Below, piece by piece: positions 1 to 9,200 of a stretch of 21,845 bases of DNA (positions within the stretch are counted from its first letter, which is position 1; every line of letters starts with the position of its first letter). Both the position numbers and the translations under genes were made by a program. This DNA is from an uncultured Methanomethylovorans sp. GTDB taxonomy: Archaea; Halobacteriota; Methanosarcinia; Methanosarcinales; Methanosarcinaceae. The stretch is from positions 1 to 21,845 of the forward strand of contig CALBTS010000618.1 of assembly GCA_937968035.1 (NCBI GenBank), in the 5' to 3' direction. The notes beneath the pieces were generated by a model. That model did not search any database and was not told where the DNA came from. It worked only from the letters and a program-made list of their open reading frames with translations.

Positions 1-410
1 TTTCAGATGCAGGCATTCATAGAAAGGACTGTAGGCCTGTGGTCAAAGGGAGGGCTTGTGAATAAAGTGGTAGCATATTCACGTATTCAGTAACCCAGCA
101 CCGAGGATAGGAATTAATTATACTGGTATTCTCTACAGTGCTATCCCATCATTGCATGGTCATAGTGGGAGTACCATATACGTACCCAGGTATCAGTGTT
201 AAGAATTAGGTCAGTGGAGGAGGACCTTACGTTGTATCTACTGTGGCTGGCAATGGCATTGGAAAGTTACTACAAAGAACGAACTTGATACAATCCGTTT
301 TCAGGGAAAACGTGTTGCAGAGATTACCAGAAAACTGGTCGGTTAATGATCGCCATGTAGCTTGTTACATGCGTGTTCCAAATAATGTTTTTGAGTCAGG
401 GGCCATATTA
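1..410. other. Gene-free left edge with decayed-looking open stretches
   Basis: No intact gene is visible here. A frame at 1-93 reads to a stop, so it could be the last 30 residues of a gene entering from the left. A second frame is open over 74-199, is interrupted by TAA at 200-202, and continues as a basic, Trp-rich stretch over 203-346 that contains a single C-x2-C (RCIYCGW) and ends QGKRVAEITRKLVG. Two neighbouring open pieces in one frame split by a stop suggest a degraded gene, possibly of mobile-element origin, but I do not recognise the family. An ATG frame at 243-425 also exists with no visible ribosome binding site and protein-like features are weak. Confidence 0.3.
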
Positions 411-1646
411 TCACAATACTCTTAGTACCTTATTGATCTGTGAAATAGAGAACATAAGGTCTTCAACATTTCTTTTTCCCATATTTCCCTGATCATGCAG
501 GTAACCAAGTTCCACGATCGCACCTTCCAGGCTGTCAAAGGCAGAAAGCACATCAAGATCATTGTCCATGTGGCTGTTAAATGCAGGAATCATTTCTTTT
601 ATTATTTCTGAGGCTTTAGTATCTTCCAAGTTTTTATCCGATGATGGCCTCTTCAGTTTATCTATGTTCACTAGAAGATCCCTTAAACGCTGAGTCGTTT
701 GTTCCATGGACTTATAGGTAAAGTTCAAACGTTCCCTATAATGGCCATATATAAGGAAAAAACGTATCTCTTTTCCGGAATAACCATTGGAGAGCAAATT
801 TTCCGGATATATGACATTACCTCTGCTCTTGGACATTTTCTTTCCTTCAACTAACAAATGGGCACCATGCAACCAGTAACTGGAAAGTTTTTTTCCAGCG
901 ACGGATTCCATTACAGCTATATTGTAATCGTGATGTCTTACAAGATTATCTTCACCGCCACACCAGATATCAACTGTGGGACCGAGCGTATCACATAGCA
1001 TTGCCGGATCCTGGATGTTCCATGAGGGCCTGCCTCTTCCTAAAGGCGACTCCCACGATAAACCCTCTTCAGTACGATGCCCATGCCAGAGAATAAAATC
1101 ACCTATATTCCAGTTATTACCTGGATATGTGTCCTTATGAAAACGCCTTATCTTTGCAGGCCAGTCAGAACTTTTAAGATGGCTCAGCTTTCCAAAATCT
1201 TTGAAGGAACGAATATCAAAGTATACATTTCCTTTATACCAGTAAGCGTGTCCATTCTGAAGTAACTTCTCTATTATTTTCACCGCCATCTCCACTGAAG
1301 TAGAAGATCTGGGGTTGTATGTGGGCTTTTTGATCTCAAGCTCAGCAATATCCATGAAGAATTTGGCAGCACAACTGTTGGTAAGGCTGAAAATATCTGT
1401 TAAGTTTTTATTTGACTCAATTATGGCTTTATCCTCTATATCTGTAAAATTGAGGGTCCTCTCCACATCATACCCGGTAAATTCCAGATAACGTAAAAGA
1501 ATATCCTCAAAAAGGAACGTACGATAATTCCCCAGGTGCGCAGGCTGGTAGATAGATGGACCGCATGTGAACATCTTTACTTTTCCATTCTCCTCGGATT
1601 TAAATTTCTCTAGATTCTGAGTCATGCTATTGTACAATCTAAGCAA
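411..1646 (-). CDS. Divergent cysteinyl-tRNA synthetase paralogue (class I aaRS-like ligase)
   Basis: A class I aminoacyl-tRNA synthetase fold of the CysRS/MshC group. The HIGH motif is seen as AHLGN (residues 36-40), the following NFTDIEDKAI matches the CysRS NFTDIDDKI block, and KKMSKS lies at 269-274. It is 411 residues against about 460-480 for ordinary CysRS, with only about 90 residues after the catalytic core, so the anticodon-recognition part is shortened. Of the four zinc ligands known in E. coli CysRS (Cys28, Cys209, His234, Glu238), the aligned residues are Cys28, Asp213, His238 and Asn242. The cysteine-selecting zinc site is therefore altered. It may activate another amino acid, or make an adenylate for a small-molecule ligation as MshC does; this is inference. 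The TTG start is preferred because GGGGAG lies 8 nt upstream and a TATA box sits at 1683-1695; the alternative is ATG at 1625. Confidence 0.85.
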   Translation of the reverse strand: MLRLYNSMTQNLEKFKSEENGKVKMFTCGPSIYQPAHLGNYRTFLFEDILLRYLEFTGYDVERTLNFTDIEDKAIIESNKNLTDIFSLTNSCAAKFFMDIAELEIKKPTYNPRSSTSVEMAVKIIEKLLQNGHAYWYKGNVYFDIRSFKDFGKLSHLKSSDWPAKIRRFHKDTYPGNNWNIGDFILWHGHRTEEGLSWESPLGRGRPSWNIQDPAMLCDTLGPTVDIWCGGEDNLVRHHDYNIAVMESVAGKKLSSYWLHGAHLLVEGKKMSKSRGNVIYPENLLSNGYSGKEIRFFLIYGHYRERLNFTYKSMEQTTQRLRDLLVNIDKLKRPSSDKNLEDTKASEIIKEMIPAFNSHMDNDLDVLSAFDSLEGAIVELGYLHDQGNMGKRNVEDLMFSISQINKVLRVL

Positions 1647-1682
1647 AGTTTGCTCTCCCCATTTACTTAATTATGAAATGAA

Positions 1683-1695
1683 CTTATAAAAAATT
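1683..1695 (-). promoter_or_regulatory. TATA box for the CysRS-like gene
   Basis: On the minus strand this reads AATTTTTTATAAG. It lies about 37 nt before the TTG start, leaving a short leader that carries the GGGGAG ribosome binding site. Assigned by archaeal promoter spacing only. Confidence 0.5.
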
Positions 1696-1849
1696 ATGCG
1701 AAATCTGAACAACAAAAACTTATTAGTGATATTACACTGTGATTTTGTTTTTGGCTTTTAGTATGTTATCGGTATTTCTTAAAACCCTATTTATTTAGGT
1801 TTTGTTGATTAATTTCATTATTATAATGATAAGCATATAGTGTAATGTA

Positions 1850-1864
1850 CATATATTTATATAG
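1850..1864 (+). promoter_or_regulatory. TATA box of surface-protein unit 1
   Basis: An A/T-only run (CATATATTTATATAG) lies about 20-35 nt before the leader hairpin. The second unit has an equivalent AT run at 5970-5991, which supports its role as the promoter of the small ORF and the large surface-protein gene. Confidence 0.5.
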
Positions 1865-1884
1865 ATTCCTCTTTTAGGTAAATC

Positions 1885-1905
1885 ACTCCTTTTAGAGGAA
1901 GGAGT
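1885..1905 (+). promoter_or_regulatory. Leader hairpin of unit 1
   Basis: A perfect 7-bp inverted repeat, ACTCCTT (1885-1891) and AAGGAGT (1899-1905), with a 7-nt loop. It is followed by TATTAAAA and the small ORF. In unit 2 the corresponding place (6000-6017) has CTCC/GGAG with a changed loop. It may be an mRNA 5' structure that masks or presents a purine-rich tract, or a protein operator. Confidence 0.4.
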
Positions 1906-1933
1906 ATTAAAAACAGACTAAGTGGTATTGATC

Positions 1934-2320
1934 ATGCAAAAACAGAGATTGATTCCTGTTGTACTTCTGATCGCGTTGATGTTTTTTTCAAGCGGTCTAA
2001 TGTACCATCTTCCTGGCGGTGGAAAAGTTCCATCTATGAACGATGTGAATTGTAGCAGTGATATTATAAGACTACTATCTGAAAATGAACTGAATTTACA
2101 TACAGAAGAACCGAATGTAAATGTACTTAGCAATGAACCAGTTTTAACTGGCTCTGACGTGGGTCTTTCTGAGAGGTCTTCCAATCCTTACTCTGGAGAA
2201 GGAGGTAACCTTATGCATTCTTTTACAAAAAAAGAAGATGTATTTTCCGGTAACAAATTCACAAAAACCGAGCTTGAAGATGAATCTGCTGGTGAAACCA
2301 CTGGTATTGAGGTGACATAA
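1934..2320 (+). CDS. Small secreted hypothetical protein, first gene of surface-protein unit 1
   Basis: A protein of 128 residues from the ATG at 1934 (a GTG at 1922 would add four residues). It starts MQKQ followed by a hydrophobic stretch (about residues 4-24) that looks like a signal peptide or N-terminal anchor. The rest is polar, acidic and rich in Ser, Asn and Glu with no recognised domain. Its TAA is immediately followed by the ATG of the LVIVD protein, so the two are probably co-transcribed and translationally coupled. A homologous but broken reading frame lies at the same place in unit 2 (6044-6296). Conservation of the start region and the opening residues between the two units supports it being a real gene. 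Function unknown. Confidence 0.65.
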   Translation: MQKQRLIPVVLLIALMFFSSGLMYHLPGGGKVPSMNDVNCSSDIIRLLSENELNLHTEEPNVNVLSNEPVLTGSDVGLSERSSNPYSGEGGNLMHSFTKKEDVFSGNKFTKTELEDESAGETTGIEVT

Positions 2321-5300
2321 ATGCAACTCAAGTTAAGTGGATCGATCTATTTTGGAATCTCATTATTTTGTATGATAATGTTCGCAGGAATAGTTTCAGC
2401 TGAAGAACTCAGCGTGAACTTTGTTAGCCAAATTGATATAAATAACTACAATGCTGCCGGTATTACCAATGCTTTTACGACACAGGAGCAGGATCTTGTC
2501 AGTCACTTTGGTGGAAGCATTTCGAATGTTGTAGTAGCCGGAAATTATGCATATCTTGGACAGGGACAGGATATGCTGGTGATCGATATCACTGAAGTTT
2601 CTAATCCTGTAGAAATAGGAAGGGTAACTACTCCATCTTTAGTGAACAATATTGCTATATCTGGGAAATATGCATACATAGCAAATGCTGATAACGGTCT
2701 TTTGATAGTGGAAATCTCAAATCCGGCCATACCAGCGATCGTAGGAACTTATGATTCCGGTTCTGCGTATGGTGTTGCTGTATCAGGTGATTTAGCATAT
2801 GTAGCTGATGGTACTAGCGGTCTTGTTATTGTGGATATTATTGATCCTGTGGCACCAACACTTGAAGGGGTTTATAATACTGCCGGGGTGGCATCTCATG
2901 TTGCCATAGCAGGCGATTATGCCTACGTAGCTGATGGTGTTAACGGCCTTGTGGTTGTTGATATCGCTGTTCCATCTTCACCAAGCATTGAAGGAACATA
3001 TGACACTGCCGGAAATGCATACGATGTTGCAGTAGCAGGCAATCATGCATATGTAGCCGACGGGACAAATGGTCTTTCAATAATAAACATCATGGTTCCC
3101 TCCTCACCGACTCTCGCCGACACCTATGACACTGAGGTTCTTGCAAGAGGGGTCACTGTATCAGGCAGTTATGCATACGTAGCCGATGGTGATGGCGGAG
3201 GTCTTGTGATAGTGAACATCAGTGATCCAGCGAATGCTTCGAGTTCAGCGGTCTATCGTGCTACTGCAGGCAATGCATATGATGTTGCTGTATCAGACAA
3301 TTATGCATATGTAGCATTTGGCAGAAGTGGCCTTGCTGTAGTGAATATTACAAATCCAGCAGCACCAGCTTTTGCAGGTAAATATGATATGTCCGGTTAT
3401 GCATCTGGTGTTGCCATAGCAGACAATTATGCATACGTAGCTAATGGTTACATGGGTCTTTCGGTAATAAATATTGCAGATAGGTCTTCTCCAACCAGTG
3501 CAGGTCGTTACATTACCGCTGGGTATGCACGTGATGTTGCCGTGTCAGGAAGCTATGCATACATAGCCAATGATATCAATGGCCTTGTCATAGTAGACAT
3601 ATCCAATCCGTCTGCACCAGTTTATAAAGGGACATATAATACTGCTGGCTGTGCATGGGATGTTGCCGTATCAGAGGATTATGCATACATAGCTGATGGT
3701 GAAAATGGCCTTGTCATAGTAGACATATCCAATCCGTCTGCACCAGCTTATAAAGGCAGCTGTGACACTCCTGGTAAGGCTGAAAATGTCGCAATATCAG
3801 GCAGTTATGCATATGTAGCTGATGGTGACAGCGGTCTCATACTAATCAACATCAACGATCCAGCCATGCCTCTAATAGAAAACAGTTATAATACCGCTGG
3901 TCACTCATATGGTATTTTCGTAGTTCCTATCAGTAACTATGCATACATAGCTGATGGTGCTAATGGTCTTGTGATCCTGGATGTAAGTAATCCTGCTGTA
4001 CTGACACTTAAAGGCAGTTATGACACTAATTCTGCCCAGAACATTGCTGTATCCGGCAATCATGCATACATAGCAGATGACAGTAATGGTCTTGTTATTC
4101 TGAATATCACTAACCCTTCTGCTCCAACACTTGCAGGCAGTTATAATACTGCTGGTTATGGGTATGGTGTTGCAGTATCAGGCAATTATGTATACGTAGC
4201 AGATTTTGATAACGGTCTTGTCATACTTCAAGTGGATAACGGATCAAATGAGCCTGACATCACAGCACCTGCACCTGTAACTGCTTTGAACGAAGTTGGA
4301 ACAGGCTCTTATTGGATCAGGTGGTTATGGACAAACCCTAATGACGCTGATTTCAGTCATGTGATGGTATACTTTGACGGAGCTTTTGTAACGAACACAT
4401 CAGAAGGATATTATAATTCGACAGGTCTTATTGAAGGCAGCACACATACAATAAGCGTCAAGACCGTAGATGCATCCGGTAACATTAACTCTGCATGGGT
4501 TAACGATTCAGCAACAACTGTACTTTCGACAGATTCGATACCAGCTGGATCTATAACAGATCTGGGAGAAAATGATTTTGATTCCGATTGGATCAGTTGG
4601 ACATGGACAAATCCCCATGATGCTGATTTTAGTCATGTGATGGTATACATAGACGGAGCATTTGTTACAAATACTGCCGATAGCTCTGTAAATTTCTACA
4701 ATGCTACCGGACTTTCCGAAGATGTCACTTACACCATCGGTGTTCGTACAGTGGACACTTCAGGCAATATTAATTCAATATGGGCCAATGATTCAGCCAC
4801 TACAGTGAAGCTTCCAAAGATCTCAAACCTCTCTGGAACAAATATCACAAAAACTTCTATAACACTTACATGGGAAAACTCGGATAACACCAGCAGGGTG
4901 CAAATAACAAGGAATGACATGATCCTTGGTAATGTGAGTGGATCAGCATGTTACGTAGACAGTAATTTGAGCAGTGGTAGAACTTATACATATACTCTTA
5001 TCCCATATGGCCAGGATGGTCTGGAAGGTAGAGCAGTAAGTGTGAACCTGAGAACCAAGTCGGGTAGCAGTGGAGGAGGAAGTAGTGGAAGCAGCAGCAA
5101 AAAAAGCAGTAGCGGAGGAAGTGGAGGTGCAGCCTCAGTTGAGGACTTTGCAAATCTGGCAATGAAAGATGTTGCAAACGCTTACCTTAGAATGGATTCA
5201 AATGCAACCTACGAATTCTCAAGGGAAGGAAATCCGATAAGATCAATCAGTTTGTATTCCCTCAAGAACTCTGGCCAGATAACATCCACTATCGAAGTAT

Positions 5301-5803
5301 TGAACAACAGGTCAAAACTTGTTAACAGTACTCCTGATGGATCCATCTATAAATATGTGAACATATGGGTTGGCAAGGCAGGCTTTGCAACAGCATCTAA
5401 CATAAAAGATGCACATGTAATGTTCAAGGTGAACAGTTCCTGGATCCAGCAGATGGGTCTTAGTCCAGACGACATTAAACTGCAGAGATATAACGGAACT
5501 GCGTGGGAAGTATTACCTACAACAATGGAAAGCAGCACCGACAGTTACGTGATATATGAGTCTAAGACACCTGGATTCTCATCATTCGCCATAACTGCTG
5601 AGAAAGCACTTGCCGCTTCTTCAATTACTGATGCGGATGCAAGTATCAGTTCAGAAGGCTCATCAAGCGAGCATATCCCAACAGGTGATACAAACCAAGA
5701 TCAAGCATCTGAAAAATCCAATGTATGGATCTTAATAGCGGCTATTCTTGTAATAGGCACAGTCACTGCAAGTTTTGTATATCTGAAGAGGAAACAGAAC
5801 TGA
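2321..5803 (+). CDS. Giant secreted LVIVD-repeat / fibronectin III / PGF-pre-PGF surface protein, membrane-anchored
   Basis: A protein of 1160 residues. An N-terminal signal peptide is seen (hydrophobic core, then VSAEE near residue 27). Residues about 60-640 hold fourteen LVIVD repeats of about 42 residues with the pattern Y-x-T-A-G...VAVSG-YAYVADG-GLVIVDI-P; these fold as beta-propeller blades. Three fibronectin-III-like domains follow (about 646-735, 736-825, 826-915; two share the DFSHVMVY block), then a Gly/Ser linker (about 916-937), a PGF-pre-PGF domain (about 938-1095) and a C-terminal membrane helix (about 1135-1155) before KRKQN. There is no Pro-Gly-Phe tripartite sorting signal at the end, unlike the next paralogue. 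Many N-x-S/T sites suggest glycosylation. It is probably a cell-envelope adhesin or scaffold; the ligand is unknown. ATG chosen because GAGGTG precedes it by about 5 nt. Confidence 0.85.
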   Translation: MQLKLSGSIYFGISLFCMIMFAGIVSAEELSVNFVSQIDINNYNAAGITNAFTTQEQDLVSHFGGSISNVVVAGNYAYLGQGQDMLVIDITEVSNPVEIGRVTTPSLVNNIAISGKYAYIANADNGLLIVEISNPAIPAIVGTYDSGSAYGVAVSGDLAYVADGTSGLVIVDIIDPVAPTLEGVYNTAGVASHVAIAGDYAYVADGVNGLVVVDIAVPSSPSIEGTYDTAGNAYDVAVAGNHAYVADGTNGLSIINIMVPSSPTLADTYDTEVLARGVTVSGSYAYVADGDGGGLVIVNISDPANASSSAVYRATAGNAYDVAVSDNYAYVAFGRSGLAVVNITNPAAPAFAGKYDMSGYASGVAIADNYAYVANGYMGLSVINIADRSSPTSAGRYITAGYARDVAVSGSYAYIANDINGLVIVDISNPSAPVYKGTYNTAGCAWDVAVSEDYAYIADGENGLVIVDISNPSAPAYKGSCDTPGKAENVAISGSYAYVADGDSGLILININDPAMPLIENSYNTAGHSYGIFVVPISNYAYIADGANGLVILDVSNPAVLTLKGSYDTNSAQNIAVSGNHAYIADDSNGLVILNITNPSAPTLAGSYNTAGYGYGVAVSGNYVYVADFDNGLVILQVDNGSNEPDITAPAPVTALNEVGTGSYWIRWLWTNPNDADFSHVMVYFDGAFVTNTSEGYYNSTGLIEGSTHTISVKTVDASGNINSAWVNDSATTVLSTDSIPAGSITDLGENDFDSDWISWTWTNPHDADFSHVMVYIDGAFVTNTADSSVNFYNATGLSEDVTYTIGVRTVDTSGNINSIWANDSATTVKLPKISNLSGTNITKTSITLTWENSDNTSRVQITRNDMILGNVSGSACYVDSNLSSGRTYTYTLIPYGQDGLEGRAVSVNLRTKSGSSGGGSSGSSSKKSSSGGSGGAASVEDFANLAMKDVANAYLRMDSNATYEFSREGNPIRSISLYSLKNSGQITSTIEVLNNRSKLVNSTPDGSIYKYVNIWVGKAGFATASNIKDAHVMFKVNSSWIQQMGLSPDDIKLQRYNGTAWEVLPTTMESSTDSYVIYESKTPGFSSFAITAEKALAASSITDADASISSEGSSSEHIPTGDTNQDQASEKSNVWILIAAILVIGTVTASFVYLKRKQN
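3578..3746 (+). repeat. Identical 43-nt tandem tracts inside the LVIVD gene of unit 1
   Basis: Positions 3578-3620 and 3704-3746 are identical over 43 nt and lie exactly 126 nt (42 codons, one LVIVD repeat) apart. They encode NGLVIVDISNPSAP in repeats 9 and 10. This marks a recent internal repeat duplication or conversion. Confidence 0.85.
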
Positions 5804-5815
5804 GATCTTGTCACT

Positions 5816-5838
5816 CCCTGCACTTCCACCGTGCAGGG
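5816..5838 (+). terminator. Hairpin after unit 1
   Basis: CCCTGCAC and GTGCAGGG form a perfect 8-bp stem around a 7-nt loop, starting 12 nt after the stop codon. No T-run follows, so it may stabilise the mRNA 3' end or pause the polymerase rather than act as a simple terminator. Confidence 0.45.
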
Positions 5839-5969
5839 GGATACGCAAAGAATATAGAAGTTGGTCTTAGTTTCAGAAATGTTAGTTCAGATCCGGCTTG
5901 GATTGCAAGAATTCCTATCGTATTTTTTTGTTAGCACCACTCTTTCTAAATATTGGGGGCAGAACTGTA

Positions 5970-5991
5970 AAATATGCATATATATATATAT
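5970..5991 (+). promoter_or_regulatory. TATA-rich promoter of surface-protein unit 2
   Basis: A long alternating AT tract (TGCATATATATATATATGAA region) lies just before the leader hairpin at 6000-6017, in the same arrangement as in unit 1. Confidence 0.45.
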
Positions 5992-5999
5992 GAATACAT

Positions 6000-6017
6000 C
6001 TCCTTTCAGAAGCGGAG
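6000..6017 (+). promoter_or_regulatory. Leader hairpin of unit 2
   Basis: CTCC (6000-6003) and GGAG (6014-6017) flank TTTCAGAAGC. It aligns with the perfect hairpin of unit 1 (1885-1905), but the stem is reduced to four base pairs. Confidence 0.35.
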
Positions 6018-6043
6018 TACTAAAAGTCTAAGTGGTGCCGATC

Positions 6044-6296
6044 ATGCAAAAACAGGTGTTGATTCCTGTTGCACTTCTGATCGCAGTGATAGTTTGTTCA
6101 AGCGGTCGAAAGTACCATTATCAGAAAGGTGCAAATGCGTCACAGAAGATATTGGATTCTTCCCCACAATAGGGAATAGTGGCAGTTCAAGTCTTCTACA
6201 AAGGAAGAGCAGAAGGCCCTCCGGAATATCTAAACAACTGAACTAAACACCTGAAACTGAATTTGCTGATGAAACCACTAAAACTGGAGTGATAAA
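6044..6296 (+). pseudogene. Broken copy of the small secreted ORF in unit 2
   Basis: Opens with ATG and MQKQVLIPVALLIAV, clearly homologous to the small protein of unit 1, but hits TAG at 6170-6172 after 42 residues. Homology then continues in other frames: SSTKEEQ from 6192 in frame 3 matches SFTKKED of unit 1, and TPETEFADETTKTG from 6247 in frame 1 matches the TKTELEDESAGETTG end. At least two frameshifts and several stops are therefore needed to recover the protein. The first 42 codons might still be translated as a short secreted peptide. Confidence 0.75.
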
Positions 6297-9200
6297 GTGC
6301 AACTCAAGTTAAGTGGATCGATCTATTTAGGAGTCACAGTATTATTAATGCTACTGATCTCAGGGGTCAGTGCAGCTGAAGAGCTTAAAGTAGATTTTGT
6401 TAGTCAATATAATGAAAATACATATGATACAGCCAGTATAACCAATGCTATTACCGGGGAGGACTTTGTCAGCCACCGCGGAGGAAGTATTACCACTGTT
6501 GTTGTAAACGGCAATTATACCTATGTTGGACAAGGACAGGATATGTTGGTCCTGAACGTTAGTGATGTTTTCAATCCTGTAGAGGTAGGAAGGGTCACCA
6601 TTAACGCGACAGTCAACAATATTGTCATATCTGGAAATCATGCATATGTGGCCGATGGGAATGGCCTGGTAGCAGTGGACATCACTAACCCGGCAGCACC
6701 AGTCATTACAGATACTTCTGGTTATTTCGGATCAGGTGTTGCAGTATCAGGCAATTATGCATACTTGGCCAGCGGAACCAGGGGCCTTGAAATAGTAGAT
6801 ATAAATGATCCGGAAGCCCTATACCGTCATCCTACTCATGATACGCCCGGTTATGCTTATGATGTTGCTGTAAACGGCAGTTATGCGTACGTAGCAGATG
6901 GTGACAATGGGCTTGAGATCGTCGATATAACAGACCCAGACGCACCAATCCATGCAGGTAATTATAACACTTCCGGCTCAGCAAGAGGTATTACAGTATC
7001 AGGAAACTATGCATACATAGCTGATGGGACTAATGGACTTGTTATCGTCAATATATCAAACGCGTCCGCACCAACCCTTGCAGGAACCCGTGATACTGCA
7101 GGATTTGCAATAGATGTTACGCTATCAGGCAGCAATGCATACGTAGCCGATAGGACCAATGGTCTTGTAATTATAAATGTCGCAGATCCTACATCACCAG
7201 CCAGTGTAGGATCACACAACATTCCTTCTTCAGATGCTTCTTGCGTTGATGTATCAGGTAACTATTCTTATGTCGCCTATGGAAGAAGTGGTCTTTCAGT
7301 TCTGGATGTCACAGATCCGACAGAGCCAAACAGTGTAGCTATCTTTACGACCACTGCAGGGTTTGCAAATGGTGTGGTCCTGTCAGACAATCATGCATAC
7401 ATAGCCAATGGTTTCATGGGCCTCTTGGTTGTGAACGTAACTGATCCAGCTGCACCAACCTTTGCAGGCAATTATACCACTACCGGCTATGCACATGATC
7501 TTGCTGTTTCTGGAGATCATGTGTATGTTGCCGATGGGGGAAGCGGCCTTGTAATTCTAGATGTCACAAATCTAGCATCACCGGTATTCAGTGATAGCTA
7601 TGACACTTCTTCTGGTCATGCTTATGGCGTTGCAATCTCAGAAAATAATGCATACGTTGCGTTTAATAGCAGTGGCCTTTCGATAGTAGACGTTACAAAT
7701 CCAGAAAATGTGGTCGGAGACGATTATGATACTGCAGGAAATGCAGAAAATGTTGCTGTAGCAGACGGTTATGCCTACATAGCAGATGGTGATGCTGGTC
7801 TTGTGATCATGGATATTGATGATCCGACTTCACCGGTTGGCAGTTTTAATACTACAGGTCATGCAAATGGAGTTGCAGTATCAGGAGATTATGCCTACAT
7901 AGCAGATGGTGATGCTGGTCTTGTGGTCTTGAATATTACTGACCCGACTGCACCAGCATTCACAGGCAATGGTACTACGAGTTATGCACATGATCTTGCC
8001 ATTTCTGGAAATTACGTATACATCGCAGATGATAGTAATGGAATTGTGATCTTTAACGTCACTGATCCTGCAGCGCCAATTGAGGAAGGTGGCTTTAATA
8101 CAGCTGGCTATGCATATGATGTTGCGGTATCGAACACTTATGTATACGTAGCAGACTTCGGCAATGGTCTTGTCATCCTTCATGTGGAAGGTGCAGACGA
8201 TACGACCCCACCGGCATCGGTGTCAGGTCTGAACGAAACAAGTGCAGGTGCAAACTGGATCAGATGGGCCTGGACAAACCCTGTTGATGTTGATTTTAGT
8301 CATGTGATGGTATACTTGAACGGGACTTTTGTCACGAACACATCAGAAGGATATTATAATTCGACAGGTCTTATTGAAGGCGGTACATATACAATAAGCA
8401 CCAGGACCGTGGATGATTCAGGGAACATTAATCCGACATGGGTAAATGATTCAGCAACAGCGATCTTCATAGACGCCATGCCTCCGGCATCTGTTACTAA
8501 CCTTGAGGAAACTGATGCCGATGCAAGCTGGATCAATTGGACATGGGTAAATCCCGAAGACGACGATTTCAGTCACGTGATGGTATACCTCAATGATGCA
8601 TTTGTTACAAATACAACAGACAATACCACCAATTTCTACAACGCAACCGGCCTTACTGAGGGCACTACCTACACAATAGGTATCCGTACAGTAGACACTT
8701 CAGGGAACATTAATTCCACATTGGTCAATGATTCAGCCATTGCAATGAGCCTTCCGGAGATATTCAGTGTATCTGGAACAGATATCACGAGGAACTCAAT
8801 TACAGTGACATGGGAAGCTTCCAACGACACTGCTCAGGTACAAATAAGCAGGGACGATGCCGTCCTTGGAAATGTGAGCGGATCAACATCTTATGTCGAC
8901 AGTGGCTTGAGCAGTGGTACGACCTATAATTACACTCTTGTCCCTTACAACAGTGATGGACTGGCAGGCATAGCAGTGAGTGAAGACCTTACAACCAGTT
9001 CGTCCAGCGGCGGCGGTGGAGGTAGTAGCAGGAGCAGTGGGGGAGCAGGCGGTGCTTCGGCTTCCGTAGAGGATTTCACTAATCTGGCATTGAAAGATGC
9101 AAAAACCCAATACCTTAGAATGAATACCAATGTGACCTATCAGTTCACAAGGGAAGGAAACCCCATACAGTCGATCAGCTTCTATTCCCTGAAGAACGCA

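Noticed and set aside
243..425. 60-codon ATG frame at the left edge
   Set aside because: No ribosome binding site; it runs into the end of the CysRS-like gene and overlaps a different frame that looks more protein-like.
5725..5934. Plus-strand open frame crossing the end of the first surface gene
   Set aside because: It overlaps the membrane-anchor codons in another frame, spans a hairpin, and has no homologue at the equivalent place after the second unit.
2480..8190. Regularly spaced repeats that might suggest a CRISPR array or DNA-level satellite
   Set aside because: The periodicity is 120-132 nt in a continuous reading frame and reflects protein LVIVD repeats; there are no short identical repeats with unique spacers.
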